A DNA stretch of 12,093 bases, taken from positions 1 to 12,093 of the forward strand of contig JACRDY010000050.1 of assembly GCA_016218485.1 (NCBI GenBank). Reading direction: 5' to 3'. The notes beneath the pieces are model-generated. The model did not search any database. It saw nothing but the letters and a program-made list of their open reading frames with translations, and was not told the DNA's origin. Position 1 is the stretch's first letter, and each line of letters starts with the position of its first letter. The position numbers were made by a program, and so were the translations under genes. The DNA comes from Candidatus Falkowiibacteriota bacterium. GTDB taxonomy: Bacteria; Patescibacteriota; Patescibacteriia; JACRDY01. This document shows positions 6,598-12,093 of this stretch, in pieces.

Positions 6598-6626
6598 AAA
6601 AAAGCCTCATCAGTGAGGATTTTTTT
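6598..6626 (+). terminator. Bidirectional intrinsic terminator
   Basis: Six A residues, then CCTCA (6605-6609), loop TCAG, TGAGG (6614-6618), then seven T residues (6620-6626). It closes the coiled-coil gene on + and, from the other side, could stop transcripts past the exonuclease gene on -. Confidence 0.85.
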
Positions 6627-6630
6627 AATT

Positions 6631-6703
6631 AGCGCAGAACTCAAAGCGCAGGACTAATAGTATAGTGATGGGGCTCTGCGCTTTGTGCTGTGAGCTGTGA
6701 GCT
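6631..6703. repeat. AGCTCAAAGCAC hairpin repeat, copy 2 (degenerate)
   Basis: The left arm AGCGCAGAACTCAAAGCGCA (6631-6650) pairs imperfectly with the right arm around 6674-6703. GGCTCTGCGCTTTGTGCT (6672-6689) is shared with copy 1 (3761-3778), and GTGAGCT is duplicated at the right end. It sits just past the stop of the exonuclease gene. Confidence 0.65.
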
Positions 6704-6706
6704 ATC

Positions 6707-7306
6707 TTAAAACAACGTCCCCTGGCTTGACACCACCGGATCCTTGATAACGCCTCGTTTTTTTAATTCCCAAAAACACTTGGCGGTAGCGCTAACGTCA
6801 GCGCTGGCATTATGCGCGTCAGCGAAACTGTCACCAAACAGTTTGAAGTACAATTCAGTCAAACGCGGCGCTTTGTCACCCGGCAGGGCGCAAAAGCCCA
6901 CCGACTGCCGCATCGTACAGATGGCCGGCAAATCCAAAAAATTACTGGAAATTTTTTCCCGCAGGAGCTCGGCGCCCATTACATTATAGTCAAACTCCAC
7001 ATTGTGACCCACCAGAACAACATCTGACGATAAAACGGCGACAAATGTATTCAAAACTTCCTTAACGTCTCTACCCTCATCAACCGCCTGCTGATGCGTG
7101 ATGCCGTGAATCCGGGTAGATTCATACGGCACGTGGTAGCCGACTGGTTTGATAATATCACTGGCGGAACTCAAGAGCGCGCCCTGTGCGTCATACAGCT
7201 CCCAGGCCAGCTGGACGATCTGCGGCCAGTTCGCCGTGTCCGTCACCGGAGCTGTCCAGGAAATCGGGAAGCCAACGGTTTCGGTGTCGAAGATGAGGTA
7301 TTTCAT
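6707..7306 (-). CDS. DEDDh 3'-5' exonuclease (DnaQ-like)
   Basis: A 199-residue single-domain exonuclease that removes nucleotides from 3' ends using two metal ions. Motifs are complete: ExoI FDTET with D7 and E9; ExoII HNVEFDYNVMGAE with D106; ExoIII HNASADVSATAKCF with H165 and D170. The fold matches the DNA polymerase III epsilon/RNase T group, and the length fits a stand-alone enzyme with no extra domain. Whether it proofreads for a polymerase or trims RNA or recombination ends cannot be told from sequence. The gene is transcribed opposite to recA. Its start is preceded by an AT-rich stretch that contains the same GATTTAAGAAT word as the S23-type unit (7313-7323). No clear promoter could be assigned. 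Confidence 0.93.
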   Translation of the reverse strand: MKYLIFDTETVGFPISWTAPVTDTANWPQIVQLAWELYDAQGALLSSASDIIKPVGYHVPYESTRIHGITHQQAVDEGRDVKEVLNTFVAVLSSDVVLVGHNVEFDYNVMGAELLREKISSNFLDLPAICTMRQSVGFCALPGDKAPRLTELYFKLFGDSFADAHNASADVSATAKCFWELKKRGVIKDPVVSSQGTLF

Positions 7307-7312
7307 GGAAAA

Positions 7313-7345
7313 GATTTAAGAATCAATATTTAAGAATTCTAATAA
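7313..7345. repeat. Partial copy of the AAATCCTAAAT-type repeat
   Basis: GATTTAAGAAT at 7313-7323 is identical to the left arm end at 4575-4585, and TATTTAAGAATTCTAAT follows. It lies just upstream of the exonuclease start. No second arm or gene is associated, so it is at most a fragment. Confidence 0.45.
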
Positions 7346-7375
7346 TGGGTAGGGTATCAGAAAAATAATTTTTAG

Positions 7376-7421
7376 GCAAGAAAAAAAACGCGGGCGGCTG
7401 CCTGAGACGTTTTTTTCTTGC
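7376..7421 (-). terminator. Bidirectional terminator between AbiEii-type and exonuclease genes
   Basis: GCAAG plus eight A plus CG (7376-7390) pairs with CG plus seven T plus CTTGC (7408-7421), with a short inner GGC/GCC stem. It follows the stop of the nucleotidyltransferase gene on the - strand by about 15 bases and separates it from the exonuclease gene. Confidence 0.8.
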
Positions 7422-7436
7422 TAATGATTAACTAGT

Positions 7437-8072
7437 CTATCGGGCGGACTTCACGAACGCGCTCACTTCTTTTTGAAAAAACTTTTTTACCGCTGACCAA
7501 CGTACTGGTTTGATCATCAATGGCAACGGCTCGCGATCCGCCTCGGCAAAATAGACTAATGATTTAACAAAATGATAACGGCTGTAATCAATCTTTTTAA
7601 ATTTTTTTGGCAAATACCCAAATAATTGAACGAGATTCATCTTGGTGGCGGCGAGAAAAAAATAAAGGTCTATAAAATCTTTTTTGGTATTACGATTACC
7701 AATCGCTGACAATTTCATCAAAGCAATATCCAAAGGCGCGGCCAGTTTGATCATAGACAGATACTTGGTTGGTTTTTTTAATAACGGATAGGGGTAAGAC
7801 AAAAAACTGACCTTAACGCCATCTAAAATACCCCCTACAGTGTTCTTGTCCTCATTCAACAAGGTGAACTTGCCGGTTTGGCTTACCTGCGATACTAGCT
7901 GCCGATTATCCAGATCAAATGGGCAAAACCAATCCAAATCAATTGACTGACGGTGGCCGTACTGCAAAGCCAGCGCCGTGCCGCCGGCCAGATAAAAACC
8001 ACTCAACCATTTTTGTTGAGCCAGTTTGTTCAACAACTTTTTAGTTTTAGGCGATAATACCGCAGATACCAT
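7437..8072 (-). CDS. AbiEii/AbiGii-type nucleotidyltransferase, putative toxin
   Basis: A 211-residue protein of the AbiEii nucleotidyltransferase family. The active-site block is GFYLAGGTALALQYGHRQSI followed by DLDWF: GGT at 30-32, H40-R41, and the metal-binding D45 and D47. A second family block runs from about 113 to 138 with K120, R127, K131-D132 and D135. Known members transfer nucleotides to tRNA or other targets and act as toxins in abortive infection or toxin-antitoxin pairs; activity here is inference. The start ATG is 10 bases past the stop of the small upstream gene, so both are one operon, as in two-gene toxin systems. No Shine-Dalgarno sequence is seen. Both metal-binding aspartates are intact, so the enzyme is probably active. 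Confidence 0.92.
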   Translation of the reverse strand: MVSAVLSPKTKKLLNKLAQQKWLSGFYLAGGTALALQYGHRQSIDLDWFCPFDLDNRQLVSQVSQTGKFTLLNEDKNTVGGILDGVKVSFLSYPYPLLKKPTKYLSMIKLAAPLDIALMKLSAIGNRNTKKDFIDLYFFLAATKMNLVQLFGYLPKKFKKIDYSRYHFVKSLVYFAEADREPLPLMIKPVRWSAVKKFFQKEVSAFVKSAR

Positions 8073-8082
8073 AATCGGGTTA

Positions 8083-8307
8083 TTACATTATTCGCCAAAA
8101 ATTCTTGGTCTTGGGTGAAACATTACGGCTGTGCCGGACCGACCGTTTAATTTCGGCCAGACTATATTTTTTTCTCAGCCAGACAATATCCTGCCAGCTG
8201 CCTTTATCAGCCAAACGAGTAATCAAAAATTGTTTATCTTTGTGCTGGTCTAGTCTGGCCGGATCAACATCCCAGAGAATACTTTTGGTAGCGGATGGTA
8301 TTTTCAT
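8083..8307 (-). CDS. Small DUF6922-like protein, putative partner of the nucleotidyltransferase
   Basis: A 74-residue protein with the pattern LWDVDPARLDQHKDKQFLITRL, a GSWQDIVWLRKKYSLAEIKR stretch and VSPKTKNFW at the end, which I recall as the small DUF6922-type protein often encoded directly before AbiEii-family enzymes. Its middle could form a helix-turn-helix. By position it is the likely antitoxin or regulator; that is inference. I chose the ATG at 8307 (MKIPSATKS): a longer frame opens at 8334, but its first nine codons contain the extended -10, and the predicted transcription start falls on the 8307 ATG itself. This makes a leaderless mRNA the simplest reading. Confidence 0.82.
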   Translation of the reverse strand: MKIPSATKSILWDVDPARLDQHKDKQFLITRLADKGSWQDIVWLRKKYSLAEIKRSVRHSRNVSPKTKNFWRIM

Positions 8308-8313
8308 GATTAC

Positions 8314-8322
8314 ATTATAGCA
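8314..8322 (-). promoter_or_regulatory. Extended -10 promoter of the AbiEii-type operon
   Basis: On the - strand TGCTATAAT ends at 8314 (TATAAT 8319-8314). The seventh base after it is the A of the ATG at 8307. No good -35 is seen. The nine-base core is identical to that of the ftsK promoter. Confidence 0.7.
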
Positions 8323-8336
8323 TATTTTAGTCATAA

Positions 8337-8440
8337 ATCCAGCACCTTTCGGAATATCCCGCAGCTTGCTTGAGGGGATGAATGGCTTAATATAAATTTT
8401 CCTGCGGGGTGCACAATACCCCGACAGGAAGGTGCTGGAT
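8337..8440. repeat. Inverted repeat with nested hairpin upstream of the AbiEii-type operon
   Basis: ATCCAGCACCTT (8337-8348) is the exact reverse complement of 8429-8440. Inside, TTCCTG-c-GGGGT (8399-8410) pairs with ACCCC-ga-CAGGAA (8418-8430). The arms carry the same CCAGCAC word as the direct motif copies at 8458-8498. It could be an operator region or the end of a mobile unit; nothing in the sequence decides this. Confidence 0.6.
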
Positions 8441-8498
8441 AAATTCAGTCGCTCATAGTGCTGGGTAAACCCAGTACCGCGTAGGGTGCTGGGTAAAA
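8431..8498 (-). repeat. Three direct copies of TTTACCCAGCAC
   Basis: On the - strand TTTACCCAGCAC occurs at 8498-8487 and 8469-8458, and TTTATCCAGCAC at 8442-8431, spaced 29 and 27 bases apart. An inverted copy lies at 8335-8346. ACCCAG can pair with CTGGGT in two ways (8461-8474 or 8469-8494), so alternative hairpins are possible. The set lies between the terminator of the 414-nt RNA and the promoter of the AbiEii-type operon. Confidence 0.7.
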
Positions 8499-8536
8499 AA
8501 ACTCGTCAACTTGTACGGGACAAGTTAACGAGTTTT
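8494..8536 (-). terminator. Terminator of structured RNA 1
   Basis: Read on -, ACTCGT-t-AACTTGT (8533-8520) pairs with ACAAGTT-g-ACGAGT (8514-8501), 14 bp with one G.U and a 5-nt loop, followed by seven T residues (8501-8495). On + the following T run is only four long, so termination is stronger on the - strand. Confidence 0.85.
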
Positions 8537-8907
8537 CTCTGACGATTTACTGCTGCCAGAAAATCATCAAGGAAAATTCGGGATAGTGATGGCAAATGAA
8601 ACGCCATATATCCCGCGAGCGGCAGTAACTGATGGACTAACCGCCCCCTAAAACCACAATTATTGCGGTCTTAGGGGGGGAGAGATGCAGTCGTAAAGAC
8701 TTTGCCGAGCATCTCTAATGATGTGACCGGTGGAAGCTAGGGCAAACTATCTTGCCCACCGGTGGGGGGTGGGATGGCTGACCAAGGACGCGATATCAAA
8801 TAATGTAATTGCACATAGCCTGATATCGCGCCCCCGTCTTTCCCCTGTAAAGAACTATTTTTTAAGACCCATGGCTGACGGCTGAATGTCTCTGCCATTG
8901 ATCTTAA
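8494..8907 (-). ncRNA. Candidate structured RNA 1, about 414 nt, family unknown
   Basis: On the - strand a promoter (TTGACA 8942-8937, 17 bases, TATTAT 8919-8914) predicts a start at about 8907, which is exactly the base of the first hairpin. Seven hairpins follow: 8907-8862, 8835-8784 (15 bp), 8763-8726, 8716-8681, 8678-8644, 8628-8547 enclosing 8615-8579, and a terminator 8533-8501 followed by T residues. In the + strand these stems carry seven A.C oppositions (three at 8784/8785/8788 with 8835/8834/8831, two at 8652-8670 and 8656-8666, one at 8507-8527, one at 8868-8901); all become G.U in the - strand RNA, and I find none of the opposite kind. This fixes the strand. I see no tmRNA, RNase P, SRP or 6S signature and no reading frame of note. 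The exact ends are predictions. Function unknown. Confidence 0.72.
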
Positions 8908-8913
8908 TTTTGA

Positions 8914-8942
8914 ATAATAGCATATATATAAAATATTGTCAA
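8914..8942 (-). promoter_or_regulatory. Promoter of structured RNA 1
   Basis: TTGACA (8942-8937), 17 bases, TATTAT (8919-8914) with TGC directly upstream of the -10. This is a full consensus -35 with an extended -10, the strongest promoter in the window together with that at 9233-9205. Confidence 0.8.
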
Positions 8943-8971
8943 TCGTTTAAGCTAAAATTTATCTAAATTTA

Positions 8972-9006
8972 GAAAAATAAATAGGGAGGCCACATGGCGA
9001 CCTCCC
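8972..9006 (-). terminator. Terminator of structured RNA 2
   Basis: Read on -, GGGAGG (9006-9001) pairs with CCTCCC (8989-8984), with an inner GCC/GGC pair and an ATGT loop, followed by TATTTATTTTT. Confidence 0.8.
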
Positions 9007-9197
9007 CGTGCGAACAAACCGTTTTTTTATGTCCTGACGGACAACCAGGGTCATGCCTGCTCTTCTTTCATTAACCAGATGAAAGAAACCTGGATGGCGA
9101 GCCTGTTTTACGTCGGGTCAGACGCCGATATTACTTACATATCGGTATGTTTCACCACTGTGGCAGGTGACGCCCCACTTTTTTAGGAGAGTGTTCA
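8972..9197 (-). ncRNA. Candidate structured RNA 2, about 226 nt, family unknown
   Basis: A - strand unit with its own promoter (9233-9205) and terminator (9006-8972). Hairpins in order: TCACC/GGTGA (9170-9152), CCGATAT/ATATCGG (9145-9125), CGTC/GACG (9124-9111), a longer arm with GCTC/GAGC (9102-9059) closing TTCTTTCAT/ATGAAAGAA (9087-9063), GTCC/GGAC (9042-9031), and the terminator. An alternative outer pairing is CCAGG/CCTGG (9093-9045). No Rfam family comes to mind and no convincing reading frame is present. Unlike RNA 1 there are no G.U pairs that fix the strand, so the strand rests on promoter and terminator. It ends about 30 bases before the -35 of RNA 1. Confidence 0.62.
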
Positions 9198-9204
9198 ACA
9201 TTAC

Positions 9205-9233
9205 TTTATATCATAAAGCATCTTTCATGTCAA
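9205..9233 (-). promoter_or_regulatory. Promoter of structured RNA 2
   Basis: TTGACA (9233-9228), 17 bases, TATAAA (9210-9205), with TGA directly upstream of the -10. The predicted start is near 9197. It diverges from the promoter of the large membrane protein at 9255-9263. Confidence 0.78.
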
Positions 9234-9254
9234 CTTTTAAAACTACTCTAAAAT

Positions 9255-9263
9255 TGCTATACT
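9255..9263 (+). promoter_or_regulatory. Extended -10 promoter of the GT-C-like membrane protein
   Basis: TGCTATACT with TATACT at 9258-9263; the -35 is poor. The predicted start near 9270 leaves a leader of about 27 bases before the ATG at 9297 and rules out the TTG at 9264 as a start. Confidence 0.6.
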
Positions 9264-9296
9264 TTGGGCAGTTTTTATTCAGTATACTTCCTTGTG

Positions 9297-11951
9297 ATGG
9301 CCGTTCTTCACTCGCTGACATTTTTTAAAAAGTTTTTGACTCTCAAAAATCTGGTTTGGCTGATCGCCGTGATTCTTTTTATTATCCCATTTTTTTGGTT
9401 TAGTCATGGGCAGGCTGACTTTGGCGGGGACTCGTCGCGGCTGTACTTCTATGAGCCAGTGCGACTGTTGCAGTATCTGGATGTCTTGAGCAGCAACCGT
9501 ACGGTAGTGTCGCCTGACATTTCCGAGCTATTCATGGTGCCGTTTCTCATTGTCTTAACGGTCCTGAAATTTTTACTTTTTAATAATTATTCCTTATTAC
9601 TCAATTGCTTCAACGGGTTTCTCCTGGCCGGAGGCTTCTTGGGCGTCTATGGTATCCTCCGTGAATTGATTGCCGCGCCGGAGAAGTCAGCCTCGCCGTC
9701 CGCCTCGGATCGATCAAGTCGAGACAGGAGTCTAGGCGGGCGAGCGGCGTACGTCGCCGCCATCTTTGGTGGATTGTTCTATATCTTTTCCGGCATTCTG
9801 ATGTACAACTGGCAGAAGTACATCAACAGTTTCCATGTCATGGCCGTGTATCCAATCGCCATTTGGTTTTTTTTGCGCTACCTTAATTCTAAAGATAAGA
9901 GGTATTTAATTTATTTGCTGCTCTGGACGCTAGTCTTCTCCTGGAATTTTTCGTTTGTGGCCGCGCCGTTGTTTTTTTCCTTTTTCCCTTTGGCTTTCTT
10001 ATTGCTCCTGCTTTACGCCATCATTACCCAGCGTCTGCAGCTGTTCGTCAAAGGCGTTCTTATCGTGGTACTGATTTTCTTTTTTCTCCAGGCTTTTCAC
10101 CTGGTGCAGCTGGGATTGAGCTTGGTGGATAGTTCCAGCAGTATCAGCACGGTTATTTTCAGCAGCGCTGGCAAGCTGCAGCGCGGATTGAGCTATTTTG
10201 AGGGTAATGCGCCGCGAGTGCGTTTGATTTATAATTTACTCGCTTACCCGCAGTATTATCTTTACGCCACGGTGGGCGCGCCGCCGGGGATTTTCAAAAT
10301 GATCACCGACTATGGCATCCGCTATGGCGGGGTGCTGTTTATTTTTCCCCTCATTGTCGTGCTGTCATTGCTGGTGAAAAAGGACAGACGCGATCAGTTG
10401 GTGAGTTTGAGTCTGCTGGGCGTATTTCTCTTGGTGACGTTTTTTATGACCGCGAACTTATTCGGACCGTACGGGCCGGATTTTTACGCGCGCCTGTTTT
10501 ACCTGCCTGGTTTTAGCATGTTCCGCAGTTTCTATGGCGCTTTTGCCACTATTTTTGTTTTTATGTACGCGTTGCTTTTCGGGTGGAGCTTATACTATAT
10601 CTTGGAGCATGTCCGACGTCGGTGGCTGCGCGCGGTCATCCTGACATTTTTGGCGCTGGTTATGCTCCACAGCGCTGTGCCGCTCCTGACCGGACAGATC
10701 AGTAATACGGTGCACGATCAGAGTAATAATATTTCTCTCGCGCACAAGTTCAAACCCAGCTATGAGCAGGCGGTGGCCTATCTCCGTACCGCTCAGATCA
10801 AAAGCTCGGTGCTTTCACTGCCGCTCTTAAATTTTAACTACCAGATCATCGGCGGGCAGTACGGTGGCGCCTATGTCGGTATTGCCACGTTCCCGATGCT
10901 TGCCGGGCGCTCTACCTACAGCGGTTTGGCGGCGTTTGATTATCCCGGCAGTAGCGTGCTGTCGCAGGATTTTATTAGGGCAATGATCCAGGCCCGGGAT
11001 TATCGTGCGCTCAAGCGCCTATTGCCGTTTTTGAATTTGAACATTTTGTTTAATGATACTGATGATACCCTTTACCACGATTTTTATGGTTGGCCATACT
11101 CTAAAGAGTTGAAAGAACTATTTCCTAATACAGCAGCGGTTAGTCAATTTATTGCCGGTCTTGGATACCAGCCGCTCTTACAAAAAGATAATTATCAAAT
11201 TTTGTACCAGCCGGAGACGTGGCTACCACTCCTGTATACGCCGCGGCGAGTAATTCACGTGCCGTCCAGTGAGGCCTTCAAGCAGTGGATTACCACGACT
11301 GATGACTATGACCCCCGGAGCCTCGTCTACAACCGTCAGCTGTTCACCAGTGCCGTGGCTGACGCCATACCGGCTGATATGGTGACGCCGACGTTGGAAT
11401 TCAAAAAGATCAGCACTACTCAGTACCGGGTCATTGCGCACAAGGTGCGCGGCAGTTTCCCGATTGTTCTGAATGAGGCCTGGAAAGACGGCTGGCAGCT
11501 CATCCCGTTGCCCGCCGGCTATGGCCAGTGTACCGATTTGGCCATGGATTTTGACCAATTGTTAGCGGCTGACCTGACCGAAGTCAAAGCCAAGTGCGCC
11601 GCCGGGCTGATCCATGAAACCGGCAAGCAGTTTGTTTCCCGTGAGCTGCAGGGTACGATCCAGAATAATAATTTGGCTGGTGGCTCGCTGATGGAAACGT
11701 TTGGCCGTACGCCGCTGCCGGACCAGTATCATTTGCCGGCCAACGAGTACGCCAATTCCTGGTGGATTGATTTGGACTACTGGCAGCAGAATTTCGGCGG
11801 CCTGCTGCGGCAGAATACGGACGGTAGCTATGAGCTGGAAATGGTGATTCAGATTCGCACGATGAAGTATCTGTATGCGGCGGTGGCCGTTTCCGTTTTG
11901 ACCCTGTTGGCACTGTTGATCTGGCTGTGGATTTTAAAACGTAAGTCATAA
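9297..11951 (+). CDS. Large polytopic membrane protein, GT-C/YfhO-like
   Basis: An 884-residue membrane protein. A first membrane segment (19-35) is followed by an outer loop with acidic residues in HGQADFGGDSSRLYF (D41, D45), the place where GT-C glycosyltransferases keep catalytic aspartates. About 11 further membrane segments follow up to residue 470. Residues about 475-855 form a soluble, probably extracellular part containing YEQAVAYLRT and FPIVLNEAWKDGW, the latter like the NExYYPGW block of YfhO-type proteins. A last membrane segment (about 858-880) ends in a basic tail. The likely role is transfer of sugar from a lipid carrier to cell-surface glycans; this is inference from topology, not a firm assignment. 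I chose ATG 9297 over the in-frame TTG 9264 because the promoter lies between 9255 and 9263. Residues about 131-150 are a palindrome-encoded insert. No partner gene is in view. Confidence 0.88.
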   Translation: MAVLHSLTFFKKFLTLKNLVWLIAVILFIIPFFWFSHGQADFGGDSSRLYFYEPVRLLQYLDVLSSNRTVVSPDISELFMVPFLIVLTVLKFLLFNNYSLLLNCFNGFLLAGGFLGVYGILRELIAAPEKSASPSASDRSSRDRSLGGRAAYVAAIFGGLFYIFSGILMYNWQKYINSFHVMAVYPIAIWFFLRYLNSKDKRYLIYLLLWTLVFSWNFSFVAAPLFFSFFPLAFLLLLLYAIITQRLQLFVKGVLIVVLIFFFLQAFHLVQLGLSLVDSSSSISTVIFSSAGKLQRGLSYFEGNAPRVRLIYNLLAYPQYYLYATVGAPPGIFKMITDYGIRYGGVLFIFPLIVVLSLLVKKDRRDQLVSLSLLGVFLLVTFFMTANLFGPYGPDFYARLFYLPGFSMFRSFYGAFATIFVFMYALLFGWSLYYILEHVRRRWLRAVILTFLALVMLHSAVPLLTGQISNTVHDQSNNISLAHKFKPSYEQAVAYLRTAQIKSSVLSLPLLNFNYQIIGGQYGGAYVGIATFPMLAGRSTYSGLAAFDYPGSSVLSQDFIRAMIQARDYRALKRLLPFLNLNILFNDTDDTLYHDFYGWPYSKELKELFPNTAAVSQFIAGLGYQPLLQKDNYQILYQPETWLPLLYTPRRVIHVPSSEAFKQWITTTDDYDPRSLVYNRQLFTSAVADAIPADMVTPTLEFKKISTTQYRVIAHKVRGSFPIVLNEAWKDGWQLIPLPAGYGQCTDLAMDFDQLLAADLTEVKAKCAAGLIHETGKQFVSRELQGTIQNNNLAGGSLMETFGRTPLPDQYHLPANEYANSWWIDLDYWQQNFGGLLRQNTDGSYELEMVIQIRTMKYLYAAVAVSVLTLLALLIWLWILKRKS
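9692..9744. repeat. Palindrome inserted in frame in the membrane protein gene
   Basis: CTCG-C-[CGT]-CCGCCT (9692-9705) pairs with AGGCGG-G-CGAG (9734-9744), 11 bp with a 3-base bulge. The 28-base centre is partly self-complementary. It encodes a low-complexity S/R-rich stretch (residues about 133-149) in a loop between membrane segments, with no frame shift. Confidence 0.6.
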
Positions 11952-11977
11952 TGAGATGGTTACAAAACTCCTTTGGC

Positions 11978-11983
11978 TATAAT
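11978..11983 (+). promoter_or_regulatory. Possible -10 (TATAAT) toward a gene beyond the window
   Basis: TATAAT follows the membrane protein gene by 27 bases, without a -35 at proper distance. If used, the transcript would start in the palindrome at 11989-12091. Confidence 0.3.
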
Positions 11984-11988
11984 TTGTT

Positions 11989-12091
11989 CTTTTCGTCCGA
12001 TACTTCGTCAAGCTGGCGCGAAATGATTTTCATCGTAGCCCAGCTACGACTCAAATCATTTCGCCGCCCTTTCCTCGTCTCGGACGAAAAG
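11989..12091. repeat. Large nested palindrome at the window edge
   Basis: Three nested arms: CTTTTCGTCCGA (11989-12000) with 12080-12091, GCGAAATGATTT (12018-12029) with 12053-12064, and CGTAGC (12034-12039) with GCTACG (12043-12048) around a 3-base loop. All three stems are perfect. There is no T run directly after it inside the window, so it is not a plain terminator. It resembles a REP-type or transposon-end palindrome; the window ends too soon to tell. Confidence 0.7.
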
Positions 12092-12093
12092 CC

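Noticed and set aside
8431..8534. Type III toxin-antitoxin RNA (tandem RNA repeats before a toxin)
   Set aside because: The repeats are short motifs after the terminator rather than before it, and the toxin-type gene already has a protein partner.
8335..8870. Integron attC array or CRISPR array
   Set aside because: The hairpins differ in sequence and length, no GTTRRRY/RYYYAAC boxes were found, and there are no equal repeats with equal spacers or integrase/Cas genes.
8494..8907. tmRNA, RNase P RNA, SRP RNA or 6S RNA
   Set aside because: No tRNA-like ends, CCA or T-loop word, no RNase P core words, no GGAAG SRP tetraloop region, and several separate hairpins instead of the single long 6S rod.
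9264..9296. TTG start for the large membrane protein
   Set aside because: The predicted transcription start is near 9270, downstream of this codon; ATG 9297 is preferred.

Overview
The window looks like a chromosomal stretch from a Patescibacteria/CPR-type bacterium. This is inference from gene content and layout: FtsK followed by a RodZ-like HTH_25 membrane protein and RecA, an inserted small four-helix-bundle (S23-type) gene, an AbiEii/DUF6922-like pair, AT-rich intergenic palindromes built on an AAATCCTAAAT core, and almost no Shine-Dalgarno sequences. The code is standard: no long gene contains an in-frame TGA. Coding DNA is moderately GC-rich and the spacers are strikingly AT-rich.

Left part (1-6600), all genes on +: the last 20 codons of an unidentified gene; a ferritin-like/VIT1 iron protein (67-954) with a terminator; a 343-base spacer holding a 34-bp perfect inverted repeat; ftsK (1298-3697); a hairpin repeat; a RodZ-like protein (3793-4515); an inverted-repeat-flanked S23-type gene (4586-4978); recA (4998-6020) with a terminator; and a small coiled-coil protein made of heptad repeats (6176-6577) with a terminator.

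Middle part (6600-8310), all genes on -: a second copy of the hairpin repeat, a DEDDh exonuclease (6707-7306), a terminator, and a two-gene unit of a small DUF6922-like protein and an AbiEii-type nucleotidyltransferase (8307 down to 7437).

The most unusual part is 8337-9233, about 900 bases with no protein gene. It holds what look like two complete small RNA genes in tandem on the - strand, each with a TTGACA/17 bp/-10 promoter and its own intrinsic terminator: about 414 nt (8907 to 8494, seven consecutive hairpins) and about 226 nt (9197 to 8972). In the larger one, seven A.C mismatches in the + strand stems all become G.U pairs in the - strand RNA and none go the other way, which supports a selected RNA fold on that strand. 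Neither resembles tmRNA, RNase P RNA, SRP RNA or 6S RNA as far as I can read. Downstream lie three direct and one inverted copy of a TTTACCCAGCAC-like motif.

Right part: a large GT-C/YfhO-like polytopic membrane protein (9297-11951) with an in-frame palindromic insert, then a nested palindrome running to the window edge. A second theme is repeats: a 19-bp sequence plus extended -10 occurs three times, and two of these copies drive into AAATCCTAAAT-type inverted repeats, one enclosing the S23-type gene and one empty, like full and deleted forms of a small mobile unit.
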